DNA from: Chromatiaceae bacterium
GTDB lineage: Bacteria; Pseudomonadota; Gammaproteobacteria; Chromatiales; Chromatiaceae
Length of the DNA stretch: 64,000 nucleotides
Assembly (NCBI GenBank): GCA_013426805.1
Contig: JACDZG010000003.1
Location: 117,127 to 181,126 of the forward strand
Reading direction: 5' to 3'
Each line of letters opens with the position of its first letter. Position 1 is the first letter of the stretch. The position numbers were made by a program, and so were the translations under genes. The notes under the pieces were generated by a model that made no database searches, was not told where the DNA came from, and saw only the letters and a list, made by a program, of their open reading frames with translations. Shown here piece after piece: positions 1 through 7,664 of the stretch.

Positions 1-791
1 CCGGCGTCTTCGGCGAATACCAGGGTGAATGGCGGGCCGCGACCATGAATCTAAGCCTGCGCCAGGATGACAATGAGCAGTTCGGCAGCTACACCACCGG
101 CAGCGCCGCCCTGGGCTACCGCTTCGCACCCACCCTGCAGGCGTCGGTTTCCTACGGCACCGCCTTCAAGGCCCCGACCTTCAACGAACTCTACTATCCC
201 TTCTTCGGCAACCCGGACCTGGACCCCGAGGAATCCAACAGCTTGGAACTGGGGTTCGACGGGGCGCTGCCGGAGTCCTGGGTCGATGGCCGCTGGGGAC
301 TCAATCTCTATCGCACCGAACTGGACCAGATGATCGCCTTCGACGCTTTCACGCAGGGCGCCAACAACATCGCCCAGGCCGAGATTCAAGGGCTGGAACT
401 CAGTGCCAACGCGGTCATGCAGGACTGGGACCTGGGGTTCAGCCTCACGCTGCTGAACCCGCGCAACCGCTCGGATGGAGCGGACGACGGCAATCTCCTG
501 CCGCGCCGCCCCCAGCAGCAGGGCCAACTCGACCTGGACCGGCGCTTCGCGCGCTGGTCTCTGGGCGCCACCCTGTTCGCCGCCGGGCGCAGTTACGACG
601 ACCTGGCCAATGTCTACCCGCTCGACCCCTATACCCTGCTGGACCTGCGCGCGGAATACGCCTTCACCCCCAGCCTGCGTCTTCAAGGCCGGCTGAAAAA
701 CATCTTTGACCAGGACTACGAAACCGCCGCCTTCTACAACCAGCCGGGGCGGGCCTTTTATCTCACGCTGCGGTATGAGCCGGCATTGTGA
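1..791 (+). CDS. TonB-dependent receptor, BtuB-like, 3' end only
   Basis: The reading frame is open from base 3, so the start lies before the window; the ATG at 45 is internal because coding sense continues upstream of it (GVFGEYQGEWRAAT). What remains is the last ~260 residues of an outer-membrane beta-barrel: alternating strands, the conserved stretch YGTAFKAPTFNELYYP followed by GNPDLDPEESNSLELG, which is typical of BtuB/siderophore receptors, then KNIFDQDYETAAFYNQPGR and a terminal strand FYLTLRY. The plug domain and TonB box are not visible. BtuB-type receptors import vitamin B12 across the outer membrane using TonB energy; assignment to B12 rather than another substrate rests on resemblance to BtuB C-termini and is an inference. 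The gene converges on the SBBP-repeat gene 22 bases away. Confidence 0.85.
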   Translation, partial: GVFGEYQGEWRAATMNLSLRQDDNEQFGSYTTGSAALGYRFAPTLQASVSYGTAFKAPTFNELYYPFFGNPDLDPEESNSLELGFDGALPESWVDGRWGLNLYRTELDQMIAFDAFTQGANNIAQAEIQGLELSANAVMQDWDLGFSLTLLNPRNRSDGADDGNLLPRRPQQQGQLDLDRRFARWSLGATLFAAGRSYDDLANVYPLDPYTLLDLRAEYAFTPSLRLQGRLKNIFDQDYETAAFYNQPGRAFYLTLRYEPAL

Positions 792-812
792 GCAATGCCG
801 GGTTTCCGGATG

Positions 813-3800
813 CTAGAAGGTCAACCTGCTCACCAGCGCCTTGGTCCCGACATCCTGGATCAGCAAGCGCACCCGACCCGTCGGCGTCGTGCCGAGCACG
901 GCGACTTCCGGGCTGCCGTTGCCGTTCAGGTCGGGCAGGACCGCCAGGTCGGTCGGCGCGAGCCCCTCGAACCAGAGGTTGCGCACCAGGGTACCGGTGA
1001 CGACATCGCGCAGCTCGGTCTTGGTCTGACCGTCGGCGTTGCGGCCCAGCAGCGCCACCTCGGCCACGCCGTTGCCGTCGAGGTCGGGCAGCACGGTGAT
1101 TTGGTGAGGCACGAAGGTCGGGGTGTAATAGACGAACCCGACTTTGGCGGCAGTGCCCGTATCCGTCGTCTTCACCACGACCTTGGCGCCCCAGCGCTCC
1201 AGCACCGCGACGTCCGAGGGACCGACCCCGGCGGCGTCCGGCACCTCGACCAGATCCAGCGGGTCGGCGCCCGTCTGCGACCACAGATCCCTGACCAGCA
1301 GCCCGCTGCTGCTGTCGCGCAGTTCGACCTTATTCATACCATATTGAAAACGCGTTTTCTTAATCCCGAGCATGGCGAGCTCGGGCGCGCCGTTGCCGTT
1401 CGCATCCGCGACCACGGCGAAGCCACGATACTCGTAGTCCGGGTCGAATTGCACATCCCCAACCCAAGCGCCGGTGCGGGCATCCCGGATCTGCATCGCG
1501 GCGTATCTGTCTCCGTCAGCCGTTAAGGCCGTCGCAAGCACCGCCAATTGCGCCGTACCCCCGTCAGGATCAGCCAACACCGCCAGGCGTTTAGGCGTGC
1601 GGTCGACGAGATCGAAGACGATCGCATGGAGCCGGTCGCCGCTGAGCGTATCGTGGACCTCGACCTGCATGTCGGCGGTCGCTGCATTCCGGCCGAGCAG
1701 GGCCAATTCCGGAGCACCATTGGCGTTCTGGTCGGGTACCACGGCAAGATCGATCAGCGCATAGCCCTGGTCGCATCGGAAGGTCCGGATCGAAGCCCCG
1801 CCGACAGCATCCATGATGCGGGCGCTGAGGTCCCCGGCCGGCCCTTCCTTCAATACGACCGCGATGTCCTGGGTGCCGTCGCCGGAGACATCGCCAAGCG
1901 ACAGGACACGCAGAGGTGCCATGACCGGTGCGGACTTACCTCCCGAGATCTTCGCGATATAGACATCAGCCATGCCACTGGAGATCGGTCGCAAAGGCTT
2001 GCGGGTCGGGAAGTCGGCAGAGTCAGTCGATCCTGCCGCGTAGGCATTGCCAAGCCCGTCCACGGCGATGCTGTTGCCAAACTCCTCGTTGCTGCCGCCG
2101 AGATAGGTGGAGTAGAGCAGTGCGGCACCGTCGGCACTGAGCTTCGCCACAAAGGCGTCACCGCTTCCGCCGCTGCCTGGTTGCAGGACGTCGCGTGTCG
2201 GGAAATCAATGGAGTAGGTCCTTCCGGTCACGTACGCATGACCGGCGCCATCCACGGCGATGCCAGCTCCTCTGTCGTCGCCGCTGCCACCGAGGTAGGT
2301 CGCGTAGACCAGCGTCGCGCCAGCGGCACTGAGCTTCGCGATAAAGGCGTCACCTTCGCCGCCGTAGGCCGGTTGCAGGGCGTGGCGTGTCGGGAAGTCG
2401 CTGGCCCAGGTCCACCCTGTCACATAGGCATTCCCGGCGCCGTCCACGGCGATGCTCAGGCCCTCATCCCCGCCTTCACCTCCGAGGTAAGTCGAGTAGA
2501 TCAGCGTGGCGCCATCGGCACTCAATTTCGTCACGAACGCGTCCTGGTATCCGCCGAATGTCGGTTGCAGCGCATTGCGTATCGGAAACGTGCTGGCATC
2601 ATTCCTAAATACTTGGGTAATTCCGGTCACATAGACATCGTCCCGGTCGTCAACGGCGATCCCATTGCCGTAATCGTTGTCCAGGCCGCCGAGATAGGTC
2701 GAGTAGATCAGCGTGGCGCCATCGGCGCTGATCTTCGCCACGAACGCGTCCGGGCGGCCATATCTGCTGCCAAAGACAGGTTGCAGGGCGTTCTGTGTCG
2801 GGAAGTCGCTCGATTGGGTGTTTCCGGTGACCCAGGCATTGCCTGCGCTATCCACAGCAATGTCCTTGCCCCAGTCAGAGCTGAGGCCGCCAAGGTAAGT
2901 GGCGTAGACCAGCGTAGCGCCATCGGCACTGAGCTTCGCGACAAAGGCGTCGGTTTCGCCACCGGAGGCCGGCTGCAGGGCGTTGCGTGTCGGGAAGTCG
3001 TCGTACCACCCGACCGCTCCTGTCACGTAGGCATTCCCGGCGCCGTCCACCGCGATGCCGGACCCCACGCTGCCGCCAAGGTAAGTCGAGTAGACCAGCG
3101 CGGCGCCATCGGCGCTGAGCTTGGCGACAAAGACGTCGTCGGATCCACCGCCGTCAGGTTGCAGGGCCTGGCGGGTCGGAAAGTCAGTGGAGTAGGTCAA
3201 TCCCGTTAGGTAGGCATTCCCCGCACCGTCCACGGCGATGTCGTAGCCAGTGTCCTGTTCGCTCCCACCAAGGTAGGTGGAGTACACCAACACCGGATCG
3301 ATCACCAACGCCCGCCCGGCGTCATAGTCACCGATGGCCAAACTCACCTCCCGATTGTCCGCCAGCACATAGTGCGTCGGCACCAGCGTGCGCTCCGCGT
3401 TGGTCTCTTGATAGACCCGTGGGCTGTGCTGGATGACCTGCTGCTCACCCAGGGTCAGCACCAGGCTGCCGGTGTCATCAAGCCGCATCCGATCCGCCCC
3501 CGCAAAAGCCAGCCGGATAACCTTGGGGTCCGCCCCCGGGGCCAGCACCAGGTCATACTCCAGTTGCCCCTGGGTGCCGTAATAGACCAGGTCGACACCG
3601 GGGTAGACACCTTCGTACCGCACTTTGGCATAGGTCGACAGGCCGGTGCGCCAGGCCGCGGGATCCTTGCCGGACAGGTAGTTGACCTTGCCCGGCAGGG
3701 CCGCCTCGCCGCGGATGACCGGGTCGGGATTGGCCCCGACCAGGCTCAAGCGCAGCACCGTCGGGGGCGTCGCCGCGGCGGTCGGTTCCGGCGCGGCGGC

Positions 3801-4208
3801 CGGCGTCGGGCCGGGTACGGACCCCGGCCGGGCGCCGGGCCGCGGCCGCGGCGTCGGGTTCGGTTGGCTGGTGTGCAGTGAAAGCACCGCCTCACCGGGC
3901 GTCAGGAACAGGCTGTAGCCGGGGCCGCGGGCGAGGAATTTGACCGCCGCATCGGCCTGTCCGCCGTTGGCCTCGAAGGTGTAGGGCAGCTTGCCGTAGT
4001 CGGCCTCAATCCGTGCCTGGGTCGGGGGGACGGCGGGGGCGGTCGCCGCAGTGGCCAGCGGGGCGGCTGGTTGGATCAGCGGCACCGCGAAGGCGGTGAC
4101 GCCCGCCCCGCCGGTGGGCGGGACGGGGTCCGGTGCAGCGGCCAGCAGGCCGCTGCCGAGCGCCAGCACGGCGGGGAACAGGCGTAGTCGTCGGGGGATC
4201 TTGGTCAT
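813..4208 (-). CDS. Exported SBBP-repeat beta-propeller protein with C-terminal VCBS/FG-GAP-like repeats
   Basis: The 1131-aa protein has a basic start and hydrophobic signal peptide (FPAVLALGSGLLAAA). I chose the ATG at 4208, which has AAGGAG seven bases upstream, over the in-frame ATG at 4238. Residues ~60-320 resemble the N-terminal domain common in SBBP proteins (FEANGGQ motif, then VDLVYYGTQGQLEYDLVLAPG). Residues ~320-740 carry seven SBBP repeats of about 58-60 residues with the pattern Y-S/A-TYLGG...IAVD..GNAYVTG.T...DFPT, encoded by near-identical DNA from about 1960 to 3290. The rest is about seven ~47-residue repeats of the D.NGNG.PE.A.LG type. The propellers and calcium-like loops suggest a secreted or surface structural/adhesive protein; the function is unknown. 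No surface anchor is recognised. Confidence 0.85.
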   Translation of the reverse strand: MTKIPRRLRLFPAVLALGSGLLAAAPDPVPPTGGAGVTAFAVPLIQPAAPLATAATAPAVPPTQARIEADYGKLPYTFEANGGQADAAVKFLARGPGYSLFLTPGEAVLSLHTSQPNPTPRPRPGARPGSVPGPTPAAAPEPTAAATPPTVLRLSLVGANPDPVIRGEAALPGKVNYLSGKDPAAWRTGLSTYAKVRYEGVYPGVDLVYYGTQGQLEYDLVLAPGADPKVIRLAFAGADRMRLDDTGSLVLTLGEQQVIQHSPRVYQETNAERTLVPTHYVLADNREVSLAIGDYDAGRALVIDPVLVYSTYLGGSEQDTGYDIAVDGAGNAYLTGLTYSTDFPTRQALQPDGGGSDDVFVAKLSADGAALVYSTYLGGSVGSGIAVDGAGNAYVTGAVGWYDDFPTRNALQPASGGETDAFVAKLSADGATLVYATYLGGLSSDWGKDIAVDSAGNAWVTGNTQSSDFPTQNALQPVFGSRYGRPDAFVAKISADGATLIYSTYLGGLDNDYGNGIAVDDRDDVYVTGITQVFRNDASTFPIRNALQPTFGGYQDAFVTKLSADGATLIYSTYLGGEGGDEGLSIAVDGAGNAYVTGWTWASDFPTRHALQPAYGGEGDAFIAKLSAAGATLVYATYLGGSGDDRGAGIAVDGAGHAYVTGRTYSIDFPTRDVLQPGSGGSGDAFVAKLSADGAALLYSTYLGGSNEEFGNSIAVDGLGNAYAAGSTDSADFPTRKPLRPISSGMADVYIAKISGGKSAPVMAPLRVLSLGDVSGDGTQDIAVVLKEGPAGDLSARIMDAVGGASIRTFRCDQGYALIDLAVVPDQNANGAPELALLGRNAATADMQVEVHDTLSGDRLHAIVFDLVDRTPKRLAVLADPDGGTAQLAVLATALTADGDRYAAMQIRDARTGAWVGDVQFDPDYEYRGFAVVADANGNGAPELAMLGIKKTRFQYGMNKVELRDSSSGLLVRDLWSQTGADPLDLVEVPDAAGVGPSDVAVLERWGAKVVVKTTDTGTAAKVGFVYYTPTFVPHQITVLPDLDGNGVAEVALLGRNADGQTKTELRDVVTGTLVRNLWFEGLAPTDLAVLPDLNGNGSPEVAVLGTTPTGRVRLLIQDVGTKALVSRLTF

Positions 4209-4392
4209 ACCGAGGCTCCTTGGGTAAACAGGCTGCATGGTATTGCCGATGCGTGCAAATTATGATCAGCGTCACACTTTGAGAGAGCGGACGATAACAT
4301 TCCAGCCATAAGGCGGGGAAATCCCCGTTGGTCGCGCATCAACCGCCGTCCGGCGGAAATATTCAACCGGCTGTCCGCCGGCCCGCAGGCTC

Positions 4393-4470
4393 ACCCGCCG
4401 GATGCGGAAAACCGCATGTGCGGTGGTGTGGGAGGGGTGACGGGCGCAATCCCGTCACCCCGACCCGATC
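4393..4470 (+). mobile_element. Group II intron 3' end fragment (domains V-VI), copy 1
   Basis: A 34-base hairpin (CGCCGGATGCGG, loop AAAA, CCGCATGTGCGG) with a two-base bulge has the form of domain V. It is followed by a second hairpin (GAGGGGTGACGGG / CCCGTCACCCC) ending in GACCCGAT, like domain VI and an intron 3' end. The copy at 7555 is almost identical (two differences seen) and similarity stops at the same GATC. No reverse transcriptase is attached here. The surrounding 4209-4593 spacer otherwise holds only short GC-rich inverted repeats (CCGTCCGGCGG / CCGGCTGTCCGCCGG near 4345-4382) and no gene. Confidence 0.6.
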
Positions 4471-4593
4471 CGTGCTCAATCCGCAGGTGTTGGCGACCGC
4501 CGGTTGAACCCCCGCTGCGACAGCCACCGACGCGGCAGCGGATACGGACGAACCAATTGACCGGGGCCGCCGCAATGGTGGCCCCGCCCCCCG

Positions 4594-5190
4594 TCAGTTC
4601 CAACAATTGGCTGGTTGATCGTTGACTCTTACCCAGTAACGGGTGTCGGGGTTGAGGTTGCCATAGGCGTAGAAATTCCACGCACCGCGGCTCGCCCTGG
4701 CCGCCGGCCAGGGACTCGCCGAGTTCCAGTTGGCCGCATTTCCGTAAAAGGTGTTCAGCCCCATGCCCGGCAGCCGCTTCCCATCGTGAAACTCAACCAT
4801 TTTCCAGCCGGCGCCGAATTGGCTCGCGCAGAATGCATCACCGGCAGCGCTGGAGTGGAGACTGACACCCGCCACGGGCACGGTCGCAGCGGTGTGCCCT
4901 TGCGCCCACCCGTTATAATAGTCGCAATTGGGGAACATCGCGAGACCGTCGCAGCTGGGCACGGCATAGTTCGGACGCGGCGACCCATCAACTTTCAAAC
5001 ACAGGACCGGAAGCGCTACCGAACAAGAGGTATCGCCCTGGTAGGCATTGCAGTTATTGCATCCCACACGGTCTATGCCCAGGGTATTGTCGTGCGACGA
5101 GGCCCAGGTCACCCCGTTGCGCGCGGATGCCGATCCAGTCACCGATACCGCGATGACGAACGGTATCAATAGCGCGAGTTTCGTTTTCAT
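4594..5190 (-). CDS. Small exported protein of unknown function
   Basis: The 198-aa product begins MKTKLALLIPFVIAVSVTGSASA, a clear Sec signal peptide with an AxA-type cleavage site. I chose this ATG over an in-frame ATG at 5235 because it puts the signal peptide at the N-terminus and is preceded by GGTGGA. The mature part has several cysteines (GCNNCNAYQGDTSC, VLCLKVDG, PSCDGLAMFPNCDYY, DAFCASQFG, ANCWN at the C-terminus), suggesting disulfides in the periplasm or outside the cell. The central segment with FCASQFGAGWKMVEFHDG resembles loops of C-type-lectin-like folds, but this is a weak impression. I do not recognise the family. It is the last of three adjacent minus-strand genes for exported proteins. 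Confidence 0.6.
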   Translation of the reverse strand: MKTKLALLIPFVIAVSVTGSASARNGVTWASSHDNTLGIDRVGCNNCNAYQGDTSCSVALPVLCLKVDGSPRPNYAVPSCDGLAMFPNCDYYNGWAQGHTAATVPVAGVSLHSSAAGDAFCASQFGAGWKMVEFHDGKRLPGMGLNTFYGNAANWNSASPWPAARASRGAWNFYAYGNLNPDTRYWVRVNDQPANCWN

Positions 5191-5477
5191 CCGTCCACCG
5201 CGGTCATGGCGTTGCGAACCGTTGAGCGTATACATCTTTCTTGACCTCTTGTATGATGACGAATTTCCGGATCGAGACTGATCATGCGCCGTTGTGCGTG
5301 CTGTTTTTCAGTCGCGAGACGGCCACCTCGTACGGCCTCAGGCGTCGCGGTCCTCCGTGCCCGATCACCCTGAAGCCTGGCAATGAGCAGGTGGCCTTCA
5401 TCTGCTATTGCCGGGGGGCCAAGTGACAAAAGCCAAGCAGCCCCGAGCAGGAACCCGCTCCTAGCGTAAGTCCTCAC
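5187..5477 (-). CDS. Doubtful small ORF overlapping both neighbours
   Basis: A 96-codon frame starting GTG overlaps the end of the lipoprotein gene (5461-6069), and its TGA overlaps the ATG of the next exported-protein gene as ATGA, the form typical of translational coupling. Residues 5-27 (ARSGFLLGAAWLLSLGPPAIA) look like a signal peptide. The remainder is arginine-rich and without recognisable pattern. It may be a real small exported protein, the decayed remains of one, or chance. Confidence 0.2.
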   Translation of the reverse strand: MRTYARSGFLLGAAWLLSLGPPAIADEGHLLIARLQGDRARRTATPEAVRGGRLATEKQHAQRRMISLDPEIRHHTRGQERCIRSTVRNAMTAVDG

Positions 5478-6069
5478 CGCCACCGCTCGTCCACTCGGCC
5501 GCGACGCGTGCCTGGTAATCGCGCTGCGTCGCCAGCGACCTGGGAGTTGCAGCCTGTTGCCGCACATCAATCAGCGAATCGACCTCCTCCGCGCGGGTGT
5601 TGGGGTCATAGAGCCGCCTTTCGATTGCGTCATAGACCACCTCGGTACCGGGGGCACGCAGGCCCTCCCCTAAGGCGGCGGCCAGCCGAGCTATTTCACC
5701 TAAGTTGCCGCGGGACAATACCTTATCCCATTCACCCCAGAGTCGGGCGCCGCTCTGGGGACGCCCCACCTGGCCCTTGACCGCGTGATCGGCCGGTGTC
5801 TCGACGGCGGGCGTCGTCCCGACCATCCGATTCACGGCAGGGCGGTTGGTCGGCGCGGCAGACCGATCGCCGCCGGCCGGAACGATGATCGAGCCCGGCA
5901 AGTTGACCATCAGCGAACCCACCGACCCCACGCGCGGTGGCCGGCCGCGGTCAATCTCCGCGAGCGGCCCGGCCGGCGCAGCGCCGTCCTGGGAGCAGGC
6001 GCACAGAATACCGACGGCACCGGTCAACCAGACGCCGATCGCAATCGCTTTACGCAGACGAAGTTCCAT
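5461..6069 (-). CDS. Putative lipoprotein of unknown function
   Basis: The 202-aa product starts MELRLRKAIAIGVWLTGAVGILCAC, a lipoprotein signal peptide with Cys25 as probable lipidation site. The following ~90 residues are proline/glycine rich and low in pattern, like a linker. The C-terminal ~90 residues (from GARLWGEWDKV) are predicted helical and contain LAAALGEGLRAPGTEVVYDAIERRLYDPNTRAEEVDSL given here only as a positional guide: residues ~110-190 form the conserved-looking part. No family recognised. It sits between two other genes for exported proteins on the same strand. Confidence 0.55.
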   Translation of the reverse strand: MELRLRKAIAIGVWLTGAVGILCACSQDGAAPAGPLAEIDRGRPPRVGSVGSLMVNLPGSIIVPAGGDRSAAPTNRPAVNRMVGTTPAVETPADHAVKGQVGRPQSGARLWGEWDKVLSRGNLGEIARLAAALGEGLRAPGTEVVYDAIERRLYDPNTRAEEVDSLIDVRQQAATPRSLATQRDYQARVAAEWTSGGGEDLR

Positions 6070-6170
6070 GGCAATCGTTTAGACCTCTGCGATGAATGCT
6101 GGACACTGCTCCGGAATACCGGTGGGCGCCCCACCAGGGGCACCGGTGTTCACCGTTGTCGGCCGGACCC

Positions 6171-6707
6171 TCAGAGCGGGCCTTTAAAGTACAAGGTCGC
6201 CTTGCCGGTGTTGTCATGACAGGGAGTGTCGATCACGAAGGCGTTAAACACCGTCGGCGCCGAGACATCGACCAGGACCGGGCGGGCGCCGACCGCAAGC
6301 CCCCAACCGGCCTGAAAGCTGTTGACAGCGCGCAGCAGGACCGTGTCGATATTGCACTTGCTGCGGGCGGAGCCGGTGAGGTTGCCGTAATGGCAGCTCA
6401 TGTTGTTGGCACGCAGGTCGACCAGATAACTGCCGACCGCAATCGCCGAGGTGACCGCGGACGCACCGAACGGGAAATACCCGCCATTGGTCTCCAGGCA
6501 GTTCTTTTCGGGATCAATCGTCACGACGACGTCGGCCGTCGCGACCCCGGCAGACAGCACCGCTGCCGCGAGCAGGACGCCCCGCAAGAGTGCCGATTTG
6601 CTCGGGAACCTGGACTCACCCCGGCGCGCCGGCTGGAACTGGGGGTTGGCGTCCACCGAGCCGGGCGTGATCGCTGTTTCGGCACCAAGAGCGGCATTGA
6701 TCTTCAT
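6171..6707 (-). CDS. Small exported protein of unknown function
   Basis: The 178-aa product has an unusually long N-terminal stretch (~38 residues) before the hydrophobic segment LLRGVLLAAAVLSAGVATA, after which the mature protein starts DVVVTIDPEKNC. The start at 6707 is preceded by GGAGATTAACAG; a start nearer the hydrophobic segment is not obvious. Four cysteines in the mature part (KNCLE, MSCHYG, KCNID, TPCHDN) are spaced as for two disulfides. The body alternates beta-like segments and ends in a short hydrophobic strand. The family is not recognised. Its only visible context is the adjacent lipoprotein and exported protein genes. Confidence 0.5.
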   Translation of the reverse strand: MKINAALGAETAITPGSVDANPQFQPARRGESRFPSKSALLRGVLLAAAVLSAGVATADVVVTIDPEKNCLETNGGYFPFGASAVTSAIAVGSYLVDLRANNMSCHYGNLTGSARSKCNIDTVLLRAVNSFQAGWGLAVGARPVLVDVSAPTVFNAFVIDTPCHDNTGKATLYFKGPL

Positions 6708-7073
6708 CTGTTAATCTCCAGTTTGATAGTCACTCGCGACCAGACAAGCGCGCCGCCTCCCGCTTGACCGGGCTGGGCGCCGACGAGGTCAGTGCCCGGC
6801 AACGGCTGCCCTCATCAACTACATGGGGGGTAGGGTGGCAACAGCCAACAGGCGGGGCGAACAAACAGCGGTGATCCCTGATCGGGACTTGGCGGCGGAG
6901 GCCGAAACCTGGCGGGGGGAAATGGCCGGTGCGAGCAGGCTGTTAGGCCCGTTGGGGTCCGCGTGCCGGCTGAGAATCGCCATCCCTGGCGCTGGGTTCC
7001 GGCCTCCGACCGGAGCGACGGAGCGAAGCGATACGGTCGAGCGAGGCAGGAGGCGGCGTCTGGCCTGGGTCCC
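6708..7073 (+). other. Spacer without a convincing gene
   Basis: This 366-base GC-rich stretch between an exported-protein gene and an RCC1 fragment shows no coding frame with recognisable content. It contains a short GAGCGACGGAGCGAAGCG direct-repeat-like tract near 7013-7030. It may be part of the debris around the truncated group II intron. Confidence 0.4.
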
Positions 7074-7271
7074 TCAGGGGGGCGAGCCTCCAGCGCTCTT
7101 CGGAATCGCGTTCGCCCGGACCGGGCTGGGTCGCCCGATGGTCGACCCGTCGCCCAGTTGACCGCGCCGGTTGCGTCCCGAGGCCCAGATGTCGCCGTCG
7201 AGCTTGCGCACCAGCGTGTGGTACATCCCGCCCGTCATCGCCGCGACACCGAAAGACGCACCAGCTTCCGG
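7074..7271 (-). pseudogene. RCC1-repeat fragment
   Basis: An open frame of about 65 codons between two stops, without a good start codon, reads FGVAAMTGGMYHTLVRKLDG then DIWASGRNRRGQLGDGST and RPSPV. This is one full RCC1-type repeat (VAAG..HTL.L..DG..W.WG.N..GQLGDGT..R..PV) with small changes. RCC1 repeats build beta-propellers in large secreted bacterial proteins; one isolated repeat cannot fold as a propeller, so this is a remnant. It is interrupted on its 5' side by the intron fragment region. Confidence 0.6.
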
Positions 7272-7463
7272 CTACGTCGGCACAACCGCCACGGACGGCG
7301 CAAGGCGCTGGAGCGCCGCGGGGTGCGCGGACGCGCCCTCGGGGTGGCCGGTTGTCGGCGTGGCGCCTGGTTCATGGCGCGTCACATCGTCGTCAACCAA
7401 GCGCTGAAAACCGCCACCCTCAGTCGCTACGGGCTGACTCTACCGTGGCTGCTCGCGGGCTAA
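7257..7463 (+). pseudogene. Group II intron reverse transcriptase/maturase, C-terminal remnant
   Basis: The frame ending at the TAA at 7461 reads RRKALERRGVRGRALGVAG then RRGAWFMARHIVVNQAL and LSRYGLTLPWLLAG. This has the layout of the last ~60 residues of group II intron proteins: a basic helix, a (K/R)G-W/P-W segment, N.AL, then GL..LL. It lies ~95 bases upstream of a domain V-VI pair on the same strand, where the ORF of a group II intron should end. The catalytic RT domains are absent. Identification is by pattern only. Confidence 0.4.
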
Positions 7464-7468
7464 GTAAC

Positions 7469-7535
7469 TGTCCATTAACTACTTCCCGCTTTGAACGCCA
7501 ACGTCGGCTAACAATCGGGAAGTAGAAAATGGACA
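7469..7535. repeat. 67-bp element with near-perfect 20-bp terminal inverted repeats
   Basis: The left end TGTCCATTAACTACTTCCCG (7469-7488) matches the reverse complement of the right end (7516-7535) except at two positions. The 27-base centre has no gene. The TGTCCATT ends resemble insertion-sequence termini, so this could be a MITE or an IS end-pair left after internal deletion. It sits between the RT remnant and intron domain V. Confidence 0.6.
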
Positions 7536-7554
7536 CTTTCTAAGCCCGCTGGAC

Positions 7555-7634
7555 TCAACCGCCGGATGCGGAAAACCGCATGTCCGGTGGTGTGGGAGGG
7601 GTGACGGGCGCAATCCCGTCACCCCGACCCGATC
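7555..7634 (+). mobile_element. Group II intron 3' end fragment (domains V-VI), copy 2
   Basis: The domain V-like hairpin (ACCGCCGGATGCGG, loop AAAA, CCGCATGTCCGGTGGT, with a bulge) is followed by the domain VI-like hairpin GAGGGGTGACGGG / CCCGTCACCCC and the 3' end GACCCGAT. It is almost the same as copy 1 at 4393. Together with the RT remnant upstream it forms a 5'-truncated intron, as produced by incomplete retrotransposition. It lies 30 bases beyond the stop codon of tex, a location compatible with class C introns, which favour sites after terminators. Confidence 0.65.
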
Positions 7635-7664
7635 GCTCCCCTACGCGCTTGTCCGCCGATCGCT

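Noticed and set aside
1548..3209. Long open frame antisense to the SBBP gene
   Set aside because: It only reflects the repeat structure of the coding strand; no family features.
1960..3290. Regularly spaced DNA repeats resembling a CRISPR array
   Set aside because: The period (~175-180 bases) is too long, the units stay in frame and encode SBBP protein repeats, and there are no short identical repeats with unique spacers or cas genes.
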